Position numbers and translations under genes: made by a program. DNA of 5,103 nucleotides from Anaerolineales bacterium UBA5069 (GTDB lineage Bacteria; Chloroflexota; Anaerolineae; Caldilineales; Caldilineaceae), in the NCBI GenBank assembly GCA_002415895.1, contig DIAV01000290.1, forward strand, positions 27,595 through 32,697, in the 5' to 3' direction. The notes beneath the pieces were generated by a model. That model was not told where the DNA came from. It saw only the letters and a list, made by a program, of their open reading frames with translations, and made no database searches. Below are positions 1-5,103 of the stretch, piece after piece. The first letter of the stretch is position 1. Each line of letters begins with the position of its first letter.

Positions 1-72
1 CCTTGCTTGTTCTGCTGTTATCTGCGTTCCGCTGTTGCTGGGCTTTGCGCGCCGTTGTGACTTTGCGTTGCG
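1..72 (-). repeat. Diverged copy of the intergenic repeat, cut by the window edge
   Basis: Positions 1-32 match 3762-3793, the right arm of the lysJ-lysK palindrome, at 26 of 32 ungapped positions in the same orientation. Positions 62-71 carry the decamer TTTGCGTTGC that also follows the palindrome at 3799-3808. On the minus strand this part reads as units ending in CGCAAAG, like the repeat at the other end of the window. No inverted partner arm is visible inside the window, and the element may continue to the left. Confidence 0.55.
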
Positions 73-121
73 CTGCAGGTTTCATGCCGCTATCACGCAA
101 CGCCATAGGCAGCAGATACAG

Positions 122-161
122 TGAGGCGCAAGAGCAGGCAACCAACCGCTCTTGCGCCTCA
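122..161 (-). terminator. Perfect 14-bp hairpin downstream of the LysM protein
   Basis: The arms at 122-135 and 148-161 are exactly complementary (TGAGGCGCAAGAGC and its reverse complement) around a 12-nt loop. The hairpin begins 42 nt after the stop codon at 204-206. The bases that follow on the minus strand (CTGTATCTGC) are not a clear U-tract. It may act as a weak intrinsic terminator, a partly Rho-dependent end, or a 3' stabilising structure. Confidence 0.6.
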
Positions 162-203
162 TGTCCAGAAGCTACCTTGACCGAACGGAGCCGATTAATC
201 CGG

Positions 204-2000
204 TCATGGAATCTTCAATATCTGGCCCACAAAGATGAGATTCCAGTTCGTAATCCCGTTGCAGATGGCCAGGGCGGAGGTTGTGACACCGAAGCTTCTG
301 GCAATCCCGCTCAGTGTATCGCCGGGACGAACTGTGTAGAACTGCGGCTGCCCGATTGGCGGCGTGATCGGTGGCGGTACAACAATGGGCCCACCGCAGT
401 TCGGCACCAGTAACGTCTGCCCCACGTAGATGATGTTCGGATTTCGAATCCCGTTCAACGCTACGAGTTGCTGGACGGTGGTGTTAAACATGGCTGCAAT
501 CTTGCCCAGGGTGTCGCCGGGGCGCACCACATAGCTGCATGCCTGGGGCGGTGGCGTTGTGCCGCCGCCGCACCCGCGCAGGCTGATTGCGTCGACGTTC
601 AGATTCATTTCCTGGTTCAGCGCCGGCCACTTCATCCAGCCCCGCACGAAGAGCACAATGCTCGAAGACGGCGCAACGAAGCGGTAGGTGTAGGTGCCAA
701 TGGGGCCTGGTTCGGTGTTCGGCCAGATCTGCCCCAGGTTCATCCCCTGCCAGTTGCTGACCTTGGTCCAGTCGGTGTCGCCAAAGGCATTGAAGCCCCA
801 CTGTCCTTCAAAGCGATAGGGGTCGGTCCCGTCTCCTGTACCACGCACGAGGCCACGCACAGTCAGTTCATAGGTTGCGCCCGGCGTAAGGCGGCCAATG
901 TGCTGGTAAATGCCGGAGAAGCGGTCGCCATCAGCAGGCGATACGTTGGTGGTGTTAATGGAAATCAGTTGTGCGCTGCTGCCATCGGCCACAACCGGCG
1001 CCCACTGGTCGTTGAAGAAGCCAAAGTTGGCGCGTCCACCGTTGGTAAAGTAACCCCACCCCTTGCCCACATTGCCCACGCTGACAGGGTTGAAGCCCAG
1101 TTCAAAGCTGCCGTTGTAGACGAATTCGGTGGAGCACGCTGCTGGGCTTGTCGGAATGACAGCCGGCAGTGTCACCGCGCCCTGGTTGCCACCAATCACG
1201 CCGCCACCAATGGGCGTCGTCACAGGGCCGCCAGTGCCCGGGAGTACAACTGCAGAACCGGGGGCCAGACCAGTGAGCGTGATAGCATCGAGGTTAACGT
1301 TGAGCTCCTGGTCCGGAATCCCCCACTTCTGCCAAACACGAACGTACAGCGTAATGTAGTCATACTCGGCGCGAATGTTCGTGGAGAACGAGCTCAACTG
1401 GCCCGGATTCTCGCGCTCAAAGTACTCATACCAGCCTGTATCCTGCCAGTTTGTCACGGCGGCCCAATTGGGCTGCGGGCCCAGCGTCCAGCCCACCTGC
1501 ACCACGTAGCGGTACGGGTCGCCATCGATCTTGGTGCTGCGAATCATACCGCGCAGGTTGAGTGTGTAATCAGCCCCATTAACTGCACGCACAGTCTGAT
1601 AGATGCCGGCGTAGCGGTCGTTTGCGGGGTCACTAATGCCGTTGGTGTCCATCGCGATCAACTGGGCGTGGCTGCCGTCCGCCAGAACGGGCGCCCACTG
1701 GTCGTCGTGGAAGCCATAGTTAACGGCGCCACCATTGGTGAAACAATTCCATTGATTGCCAACCATGCCGCAACCAGCACGGCTGCTAAAGCCACTTTCA
1801 AAGTTGCCATTGGCAAGAATGTTGGTATTGACGGCCTGCGCCGCCTGCGGAATCGCGCTGATTGCAATGGCGGCCACCACCACCACAATGATCATGAGTG
1901 CGCTGATGAATTGACGGGCGCTCGGCTGAAAACGCTGCGCCTGTGATATCCACAGGTCGGCTCGCAGCATCTCCCGCACAGTGCGTTTTACTGGTTGCAT
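204..2000 (-). CDS. Exported LysM-domain protein with two carbohydrate-binding-like modules
   Basis: The 598-residue product has a long basic N-region (1-30), a hydrophobic segment (31-50) and a likely signal peptidase site after AQA (54-56), so it is exported; an uncleaved anchor is possible. Then come two homologous modules of about 185 residues (61-245 and 291-476). Each opens with NG.FE.GF, shares DQWAPV.ADGS.AQLI and GIYQ, and closes with LNVNLDAI or LNVDAI, resembling beta-sandwich carbohydrate-binding modules of the CBM4/9 type. A Gly/Pro/Thr-rich linker (246-288) separates them. Two LysM domains follow (489-534 and 554-598), each with PGDTL...IA and VGQ.L, joined by a Pro-rich linker (536-552). 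No catalytic domain is visible, so the likely role is binding glycan or cell-wall material at the surface; the ligand is unknown. The start is the ATG at 2000 with GGAGGA just upstream. An upstream in-frame ATG at 2123 would add 41 residues with no signal character and is not preferred. Confidence 0.85.
   Translation of the reverse strand: MQPVKRTVREMLRADLWISQAQRFQPSARQFISALMIIVVVVAAIAISAIPQAAQAVNTNILANGNFESGFSSRAGCGMVGNQWNCFTNGGAVNYGFHDDQWAPVLADGSHAQLIAMDTNGISDPANDRYAGIYQTVRAVNGADYTLNLRGMIRSTKIDGDPYRYVVQVGWTLGPQPNWAAVTNWQDTGWYEYFERENPGQLSSFSTNIRAEYDYITLYVRVWQKWGIPDQELNVNLDAITLTGLAPGSAVVLPGTGGPVTTPIGGGVIGGNQGAVTLPAVIPTSPAACSTEFVYNGSFELGFNPVSVGNVGKGWGYFTNGGRANFGFFNDQWAPVVADGSSAQLISINTTNVSPADGDRFSGIYQHIGRLTPGATYELTVRGLVRGTGDGTDPYRFEGQWGFNAFGDTDWTKVSNWQGMNLGQIWPNTEPGPIGTYTYRFVAPSSSIVLFVRGWMKWPALNQEMNLNVDAISLRGCGGGTTPPPQACSYVVRPGDTLGKIAAMFNTTVQQLVALNGIRNPNIIYVGQTLLVPNCGGPIVVPPPITPPIGQPQFYTVRPGDTLSGIARSFGVTTSALAICNGITNWNLIFVGQILKIP
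207..536 (-). repeat. Two C-terminal LysM domains
   Basis: LysM 1 is at residues 489-534 (399-536) and has YVVRPGDTLGKIAAMF, then LNGIRNPNIIYVGQTLLVP. LysM 2 is at residues 554-598 (207-341) and has YTVRPGDTLSGIARSF, then NGITNWNLIFVGQILKIP, ending at the C-terminus. The family binds N-acetylglucosamine-containing glycans such as peptidoglycan. The linker between them (536-552) is rich in Pro, Val and Ile. Confidence 0.9.
573..1130 (-). repeat. Repeat module 2 of the LysM protein (carbohydrate-binding-like)
   Basis: Residues 291-476. It starts NGSFELGF, contains YFTNGGRANFGF, DQWAPVVADGS and SAQLISINTT, and ends with EMNLNVDAISLRG. It is the second copy of the duplicated unit, diverged in the middle (GTGDGTDPYRFEGQ against STKIDGDPYRYVVQ). 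Cys289 and Cys477 lie just outside its two ends. Confidence 0.75.
1266..1820 (-). repeat. Repeat module 1 of the LysM protein (carbohydrate-binding-like)
   Basis: Residues 61-245. It starts NGNFESGF, contains FTNGGAVNYGF, DQWAPVLADGS and HAQLIAMDTN, and ends with ELNVNLDAITLTGL. It is homologous to module 2 along its whole length. A Cys pair at 78 and 86 is found only in this copy. At DNA level a 16-bp stretch (1690-1705) is identical to 997-1012 in module 2. Confidence 0.75.
1833..2000 (-). other. Signal peptide or N-terminal membrane anchor of the LysM protein
   Basis: Residues 1-30 are basic (six Arg/Lys by residue 13), and residues 31-50 form a hydrophobic core rich in Val, Ile and Ala. 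PQAAQA precedes a probable cleavage point between residues 56 and 57. The N-region is long for a Sec signal. There is no lipobox Cys near the end of the core, so this is not a lipoprotein signal. Confidence 0.7.
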
Positions 2001-2004
2001 GATT

Positions 2005-2010
2005 TCCTCC
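2005..2010 (-). promoter_or_regulatory. Strong ribosome binding site of the LysM protein
   Basis: The minus strand reads GGAGGA, then AATC, then the ATG at 2000-1998. This near-perfect Shine-Dalgarno places the start at 2000 and excludes the longer in-frame form from 2123, which would read straight through it. Confidence 0.8.
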
Positions 2011-2094
2011 GATTGGCAATGAGTCGCTGCTGTGGGAGTGGGTTGAGGCGCCTGGCGGCTCCTTGCGCTGTCCAATCCACTCCGGGTCGCCTCG

Positions 2095-2123
2095 AGCATA
2101 GCACAGCATATTTCGGTGCGCAA
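2095..2123 (-). promoter_or_regulatory. Candidate sigma-70-type promoter for the LysM protein
   Basis: On the minus strand TTGCGC (2118-2123) is followed after 17 nt by TATGCT (2095-2100), which is preceded by TGC and so resembles an extended -10. The matches to consensus are 3 of 6 and 4 of 6. The start of transcription would fall near 2088, giving a 5' leader of about 90 nt before the ATG at 2000. This was found by eye and other placements are possible. Confidence 0.35.
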
Positions 2124-2355
2124 GAGGCATCTTTCAGCACGTCACATTGCCAAACGATGACTACGCGACTCTTCACCCCGTATTCCTCTCGAGTGCGCGC
2201 AGATGCCGATTTGATTATGCGAAATATGGCTCTACAGGCGCGACGCGCATACAGCCCCCACCAGAGTAGAGGCCTCATGCGGACTGATTCCAAAGCGATG
2301 GTTATACGAAGAGGATCACTGCTGCGGGGTGGCTTTGCAACTCTTGTTGCACATG

Positions 2356-3564
2356 CTAAGCCGAAAAACTCGTAAATTCTCGTACTGCATTGGCGACAAT
2401 TTGGATGGCGGCCAGGTAATCCGCAAGGGGCAAGTGCTCTTGCGGGGTATGATCAAGGCTGCTGTCGCCCGGACCATAGGCCACAATGGGGCATCGCCAC
2501 GCGGGCGCAACCACATTCATGTCGCTTGTGCCCGTCTTGAGGACAAACGCGGGTTTCGCGAAGGAGTCAAAATTTCGGATAGACGTGAGGAAACTGCGCG
2601 CGATCGGGGTTGTCCGCTCGCTGCGCCAGGCGGCTTCATGGGCATGGAAGCGCAAATGCGCGCGGCGGCCTGCCCCTTCAATCTCATTGTTCAGTGCGCT
2701 TTCGCTGTTGAGCACAAGGTCGGGCCAGTTTGACGCCTCCCCCCCTGCCCAGGCGTCGGCCCACGCCACTGCGCGCCGGGCAAAGGCTGACGTGTCAAAA
2801 TCCGGCGGCAAGCGAATGCCCACGTGTACCTCGGCGTGGTCCCACATGTTGCCATCGGTCCACGTGTTCAAGCGGCGAATGCTGGGCTGGAGCTGCTCAA
2901 AGAGCTTGGCGCGCCCCACATTGAATGCGGCGGCCTCAGCCTCAACCCACTTCCAAAATTCCACCGCTGCCACGCCGATGCCCGCGTCGGGGCCGGCCGT
3001 GTGCGCCATGGGCTGCGCTGCGTCAAGTTCCACCAGCAGCCGCCCCTTGTACCCCAACGTGACGCGCGACCAGCCGCTCGGCTCGCCAATGATGCATGCT
3101 GCAGGCACTGGCTCGGTTGTGCCATTGAAGCGATCGCGGATCGCACGCGCGCCCTTGCTTGTGGCCGCTTCCTCCTCCACAGCGCCCACCACCACCACGC
3201 GCACCCCCTGCGCAACCGCCCACGCATGGCCTAACGTGGCAACAGCCGCAACAAAAGTGGCAAGGGGGCCTTTGGCATCCACGCTGCCGCGGCCATAAAG
3301 CACAGCTCCGGTGGCTAGCTCTTCAACGCGCACAGGAATCGCGCCGGGTACGGTGTCAATGTGCCCCAGCAGCATGATGACGCGTGGCGCATTGGCCTGG
3401 CCAATCTCGCCCACGGCGTTGCCCGCTTCATCCACCCAGGCGCGGGCATACCCCAACGCGTGCATTTGCTCAACAAGCCACGCTGTCGCCTCCTCTTCCA
3501 ACTGCGAGAGCGATTCAATGGCCACCAGCCCATGCAGCAACTCGATGGCACGTGCGTCTTCCAT
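2356..3564 (-). CDS. lysK: LysW-lysine/ornithine hydrolase (LysK, M20 metallopeptidase family)
   Basis: This cytoplasmic M20-family zinc or cobalt hydrolase cleaves the amide bond between the LysW carrier and its cargo, releasing free lysine (or ornithine); it is the last step of the carrier pathway. The 402-residue product shows the family ligands: His68 in [10 protein letters not shown], bridging Asp96 in [10 protein letters not shown], the catalytic and metal Glu130/Glu131 in [14 protein letters not shown], Glu161 in IIGEPSGW, and His377 in [30 protein letters not shown] and [29 protein letters not shown] are characteristic of LysK rather than DapE or CPG2-type M20 enzymes. The start is ATG at 3564, with GGAGAG at 3570-3575 spaced 5 nt from it. 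The gene follows lysJ on the same strand after a 288 bp gap. At 402 residues it is longer than the roughly 360 I recall for Thermus LysK; the extra length probably lies in the lid/dimerisation domain (about 180-330). Confidence 0.9.
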   Translation of the reverse strand: MEDARAIELLHGLVAIESLSQLEEEATAWLVEQMHALGYARAWVDEAGNAVGEIGQANAPRVIMLLGHIDTVPGAIPVRVEELATGAVLYGRGSVDAKGPLATFVAAVATLGHAWAVAQGVRVVVVGAVEEEAATSKGARAIRDRFNGTTEPVPAACIIGEPSGWSRVTLGYKGRLLVELDAAQPMAHTAGPDAGIGVAAVEFWKWVEAEAAAFNVGRAKLFEQLQPSIRRLNTWTDGNMWDHAEVHVGIRLPPDFDTSAFARRAVAWADAWAGGEASNWPDLVLNSESALNNEIEGAGRRAHLRFHAHEAAWRSERTTPIARSFLTSIRNFDSFAKPAFVLKTGTSDMNVVAPAWRCPIVAYGPGDSSLDHTPQEHLPLADYLAAIQIVANAVREFTSFSA

Positions 3565-3569
3565 AAGGT

Positions 3570-3575
3570 CTCTCC
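3570..3575 (-). promoter_or_regulatory. Ribosome binding site of lysK
   Basis: The minus strand reads GGAGAG, then ACCTT, then the ATG at 3564-3562. The match and the 5-nt spacing are good and support this ATG as the start. Confidence 0.7.
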
Positions 3576-3686
3576 AACATTGAAATCACGCGGGATATTG
3601 CTCACGCAGGTGGCTGCCTCAGTCGACGCAACCCCGCATCAATCCAAATCTCTGCAAGGGCACCGAGTACCGCCTTATCGGCAGCA

Positions 3687-3802
3687 CAAAAAGTACCAGA
3701 ACACAGATCAAGGCGGAAACAGCAGGGATAACGACAGCTATCCATCGTTTTCCATCGTGATCCTTGCTGTTTCCGCTGTAATCTGTGTTCTGCGCGTTTT
3801 TG
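3687..3802. repeat. Long intergenic inverted repeat between lysJ and lysK
   Basis: The arms 3698-3729 and 3760-3791 are complementary at 28 of 32 positions, around a 30-nt loop (3730-3759) that contains TCCATCGT twice. Outside the arms, C-AAAAA (3687-3692) on the left mirrors TTTTT-G (3797-3802) on the right, each set 5 nt from the stem. As minus-strand RNA one of the four mismatches becomes a G-U pair; as plus-strand RNA two do. A strong stem followed by T5 in either direction is the layout of a bidirectional intrinsic terminator, and also of a short non-coding mobile repeat. It lies about 50 nt after the lysJ stop. Confidence 0.75.
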
Positions 3803-3852
3803 CGTTGCCAATTACGCCGCCACACCATGCGCGTTGCCGCAAATGACGGGCG

Positions 3853-5022
3853 TCAGGGCAGCACGGTCGCAATGGCGTCCAGCGCGATTTCGGCCTCGGC
3901 GGCGCTGAGGATCAGCGGCGGCAGCAGTCGCAGCACATTGGGGCCGGCGGGCAGCGCAATCACACCGTGGTCCATCATCAGCGCCTTGAGATAGGGCGCC
4001 ACCTTCTCGCGCAGTTCAAGCGCGATCATCATACCCACGCCGCGCACCTCGCGCACGACTGTGCGTGTGCCCACGCGCCTGCGCAGCTCGGCCAGCAGGA
4101 AGTCGCCCATGGCCGCCGCCTGCGCAATCACATCCGTTTCGCGGTAAACGCGCAGCGCCGCCAATCCTGCCGCGCACGCCAGCGGATTGCCGCCAAAGGT
4201 GCTGCCATGTGCGCCCGGGTAGAGCGCCGCGCGCACGCGCTCGCCATAGGCCACGGCGCCCATGGGAAATCCCCCGCCAATGCCCTTGGCAAGCGTTAGC
4301 AGGTCCGGCTCCAGCCCTGCGTGTTCCAGTGCAAACATGCGGCCTGTGCGCCCAAAGCCCGTCTGAATCTCGTCAACCAGCAGCAGCGCGCCTCGCTCGC
4401 GACAAATCCGCTGCGCAGCGTGCAGAAATTCAGCGTCGCCCATATTCACACCCCCCTCGCCCTGCACTACCTCGACGACCACGGCGGCGGTTTCGTCACC
4501 CACGGCTGCGTCAAGGCGTGCGCTGTTGTTGTAGGGTAGATGCTCCGTTTCGAGCAATGGCAGGAAGGGCTTGCGGTAGCTCGGCTCCCATGTCACCGAA
4601 AGCGCGCCCACGGTGCGCCCGTGAAAGCCTTTGCTGAAAGCAACGAAGCTTGTGCGCCCTGTGGCAAGGCGCGCAAACTTGAGCGCGGCGTCCATCGCCT
4701 CGGCGCCGCTGTTGGCAAGAAAGGCATGAGGCAGTGCAGCAGGCAGTGTCTCGCGCAGCGCCGCCGCAAAAAGCGCGCGCGTCTCATTGTAGAGAAAGCC
4801 CGGGCAGGAGATGAGCGCGTGCGCCTGGCGCGCCACGGCGTCGGCAATGACAGGGTGCGCGTGGCCGAGCATGGCCACCCCCTGCGCCGAAGTCATGTCC
4901 AGATAGCGCTTGCCCTCGGTGTCAATGAGCCAGCAGCCCTCGCCGCGCGCGATAACGACCTCGCCCCGTCGCGCCACCATGCCCCCCAGCACCTGCTCCT
5001 CAACCGCAAACAGTGAATCCAA
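3853..5022 (-). CDS. lysJ: LysW-linked semialdehyde aminotransferase (LysJ, class III PLP aminotransferase)
   Basis: This is a cytoplasmic PLP-dependent class III aminotransferase. The family transfers an amino group from glutamate to LysW-linked aminoadipate semialdehyde, giving LysW-lysine; some members also serve the ornithine branch. Counting from the TTG at 5022 the protein has 389 residues, a normal length. Visible motifs are the PLP phosphate-binding [15 protein letters not shown] (from about 104), FHGRTVG (from 133), SVTWEP followed by FLPL, VQGEGGV (from about 186), [12 protein letters not shown] with the PLP-nitrogen Asp217, [15 protein letters not shown] with the Schiff-base Lys246, [10 protein letters not shown] (from 273), and a carboxylate-binding Arg365 in [21 protein letters not shown] and the C-terminal AGP.V.R.LPPL closely resemble Thermus LysJ as I recall it, which favours LysJ over a generic ArgD. 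The neighbouring lysK supports this. The frame also opens at a TTG at 5034, but GGAGGT at 5027-5032 sits 5 nt before the TTG at 5022, so I chose the shorter form. ArgD function alone, or both functions, cannot be excluded. Confidence 0.9.
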   Translation of the reverse strand: MDSLFAVEEQVLGGMVARRGEVVIARGEGCWLIDTEGKRYLDMTSAQGVAMLGHAHPVIADAVARQAHALISCPGFLYNETRALFAAALRETLPAALPHAFLANSGAEAMDAALKFARLATGRTSFVAFSKGFHGRTVGALSVTWEPSYRKPFLPLLETEHLPYNNSARLDAAVGDETAAVVVEVVQGEGGVNMGDAEFLHAAQRICRERGALLLVDEIQTGFGRTGRMFALEHAGLEPDLLTLAKGIGGGFPMGAVAYGERVRAALYPGAHGSTFGGNPLACAAGLAALRVYRETDVIAQAAAMGDFLLAELRRRVGTRTVVREVRGVGMMIALELREKVAPYLKALMMDHGVIALPAGPNVLRLLPPLILSAAEAEIALDAIATVLP

Positions 5023-5026
5023 CGCA

Positions 5027-5032
5027 ACCTCC
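5027..5032 (-). promoter_or_regulatory. Ribosome binding site that sets the lysJ start
   Basis: Read on the minus strand this is GGAGGT followed by TGCG and then TTG at 5022-5020, giving 5 nt between GGAGG and the start codon counted from 5028. It overlaps the second codon onward of the longer frame that begins with TTG at 5034. It therefore argues for a TTG start at 5022 and a product beginning [10 protein letters not shown]. Confidence 0.75.
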
Positions 5033-5065
5033 AAAAAGCCGTCTCAACCTAGAGTAAAAAAGCTT

Positions 5066-5103
5066 CAACGCCAAGTCGCCAAGCTGCGCAAAGCAACGCA
5101 AAG
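5066..5103 (+). repeat. Degenerate tandem repeat upstream of lysJ, cut by the window edge
   Basis: Four units of 10, 8, 10 and 10 nt all end in AAG: CAACGCCAAG, TCGCCAAG, CTGCGCAAAG, CAACGCAAAG. The last unit with its preceding G (5093-5103) is the reverse complement of 61-71. The array runs to the window edge and probably continues. On the minus strand it is followed by an A/T-rich run (T6 at 5056-5061), which lies 34 nt before the lysJ start. I see no convincing promoter between the array and lysJ. Confidence 0.5.

Larger units (their letters stand above)
2001..2355. other. Intergenic region between lysK and the LysM gene (355 bp)
   Basis: No gene is supported. It holds the ribosome binding site and candidate promoter of the LysM gene. 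Just after the lysK stop there is a small perfect hairpin, TGCAAC-TCTT-GTTGCA (2336-2351), without a U-tract, which is too weak to call a terminator. A 9-bp inverted pair, TTGGCAATG (2013-2021) and CATTGCCAA (2145-2153), has one arm next to the Shine-Dalgarno. Confidence 0.5.
3565..3852. other. Intergenic region between lysJ and lysK (288 bp)
   Basis: No plausible gene is seen here. It contains the long inverted repeat (3687-3802) and, next to lysK, about 120 bp with the lysK ribosome binding site. I find no clear -35/-10 pair for lysK. A small 5-bp hairpin (GGTAC, loop TCG, GTGCC on the minus strand, about 3659-3671) is visible but weak. If the inverted repeat terminates transcription, lysK must have its own promoter in 3576-3686. 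Confidence 0.6.

Noticed and set aside
468..1946. A 492-codon open frame on the plus strand
   Set aside because: It lies wholly antisense to the LysM protein, whose modules, LysM motifs and signal are recognisable. Its own translation is rich in Ala, Arg, His and Val with no domain, and it has no convincing ribosome binding site. It is a high-GC shadow.
2001..2123. A 41-residue N-terminal extension of the LysM protein from the ATG at 2123
   Set aside because: It would push the signal peptide into the interior and read through the GGAGGA site that clearly serves the ATG at 2000. It also overlaps the candidate promoter.
2336..2351. Small hairpin as the lysK terminator
   Set aside because: It has only 6 bp, starts 4 nt after the stop codon and is followed by a C-rich sequence with no U-tract.
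2486..3298. A 270-codon plus-strand frame opposite lysK
   Set aside because: The minus strand encodes an intact LysK with all metal ligands in place; the plus-strand product is low in complexity (Ser, Ala, Thr, Pro) and matches nothing I know.
3687..3802. CRISPR-like repeats
   Set aside because: There are only two arms, they are inverted and not direct, and there is no regular spacer series.
3361..3846. A possible plus-strand gene covering the lysJ-lysK gap
   Set aside because: Most of it is antisense to lysK and the rest runs through the palindrome. No family motifs or ribosome binding site are seen.
5035..5103. A promoter for lysJ, or a terminator of an upstream gene using the T6 run at 5056-5061
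   Set aside because: No -35/-10 pair stands out, and the only stem before T6 is 5 bp (AGCTT/AAGCT) with a 15-nt loop. The region is also cut by the window edge.

Overview
The window carries three genes, all transcribed leftward (minus strand), plus gene-free stretches that hold repeats and signals. From right to left they are a lysJ-type aminotransferase, a lysK-type M20 hydrolase, and a large exported protein with two copies of a carbohydrate-binding-like module and two C-terminal LysM domains. The high-GC content, the LysW-carrier lysine/arginine genes and the LysM style (PGDTL ... NGI ... IYVGQ ... VP) suggest a Chloroflexota bacterium, perhaps Anaerolineae or Caldilineae. That placement is inference from sequence style, not a database match.

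Right part (3853-5103). The lysJ product is a PLP aminotransferase expected to convert a LysW-linked semialdehyde to the LysW-linked amine (lysine, and possibly the ornithine branch). Its best start is a TTG at 5022, because a strong GGAGGT Shine-Dalgarno lies just upstream of it and inside the longer reading frame. Upstream, at the window edge, is a short degenerate tandem repeat of units ending in AAG.

Middle (2356-3852). lysK encodes the next enzyme, which releases the free amino acid from the LysW carrier. The two enzymes are consecutive in one pathway and on one strand, but they are separated by 288 bp. That gap contains a long inverted repeat (arms at 3698-3729 and 3760-3791, 28 of 32 positions complementary) flanked symmetrically by A5 and T5 runs. 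The other pathway genes (lysW, lysX, lysZ, lysY) are not in the window.

Left part (1-2355). A 355 bp gap holds a plausible promoter and an excellent ribosome binding site for the 598-residue LysM surface protein. After its stop codon comes a perfect 14-bp hairpin (122-161). At the window edge (1-32) there is a diverged copy, 26 of 32 positions identical, of the palindrome arm from the lysJ-lysK gap. The decamer TTTGCGTTGC, in either orientation, occurs in the three repeat-bearing intergenic stretches, which points to one dispersed intergenic repeat family.

I see no CRISPR array, tRNA, rRNA, transposase or clearly new defence or biosynthetic system. The most interesting items are the repeat family and the architecture of the LysM protein.
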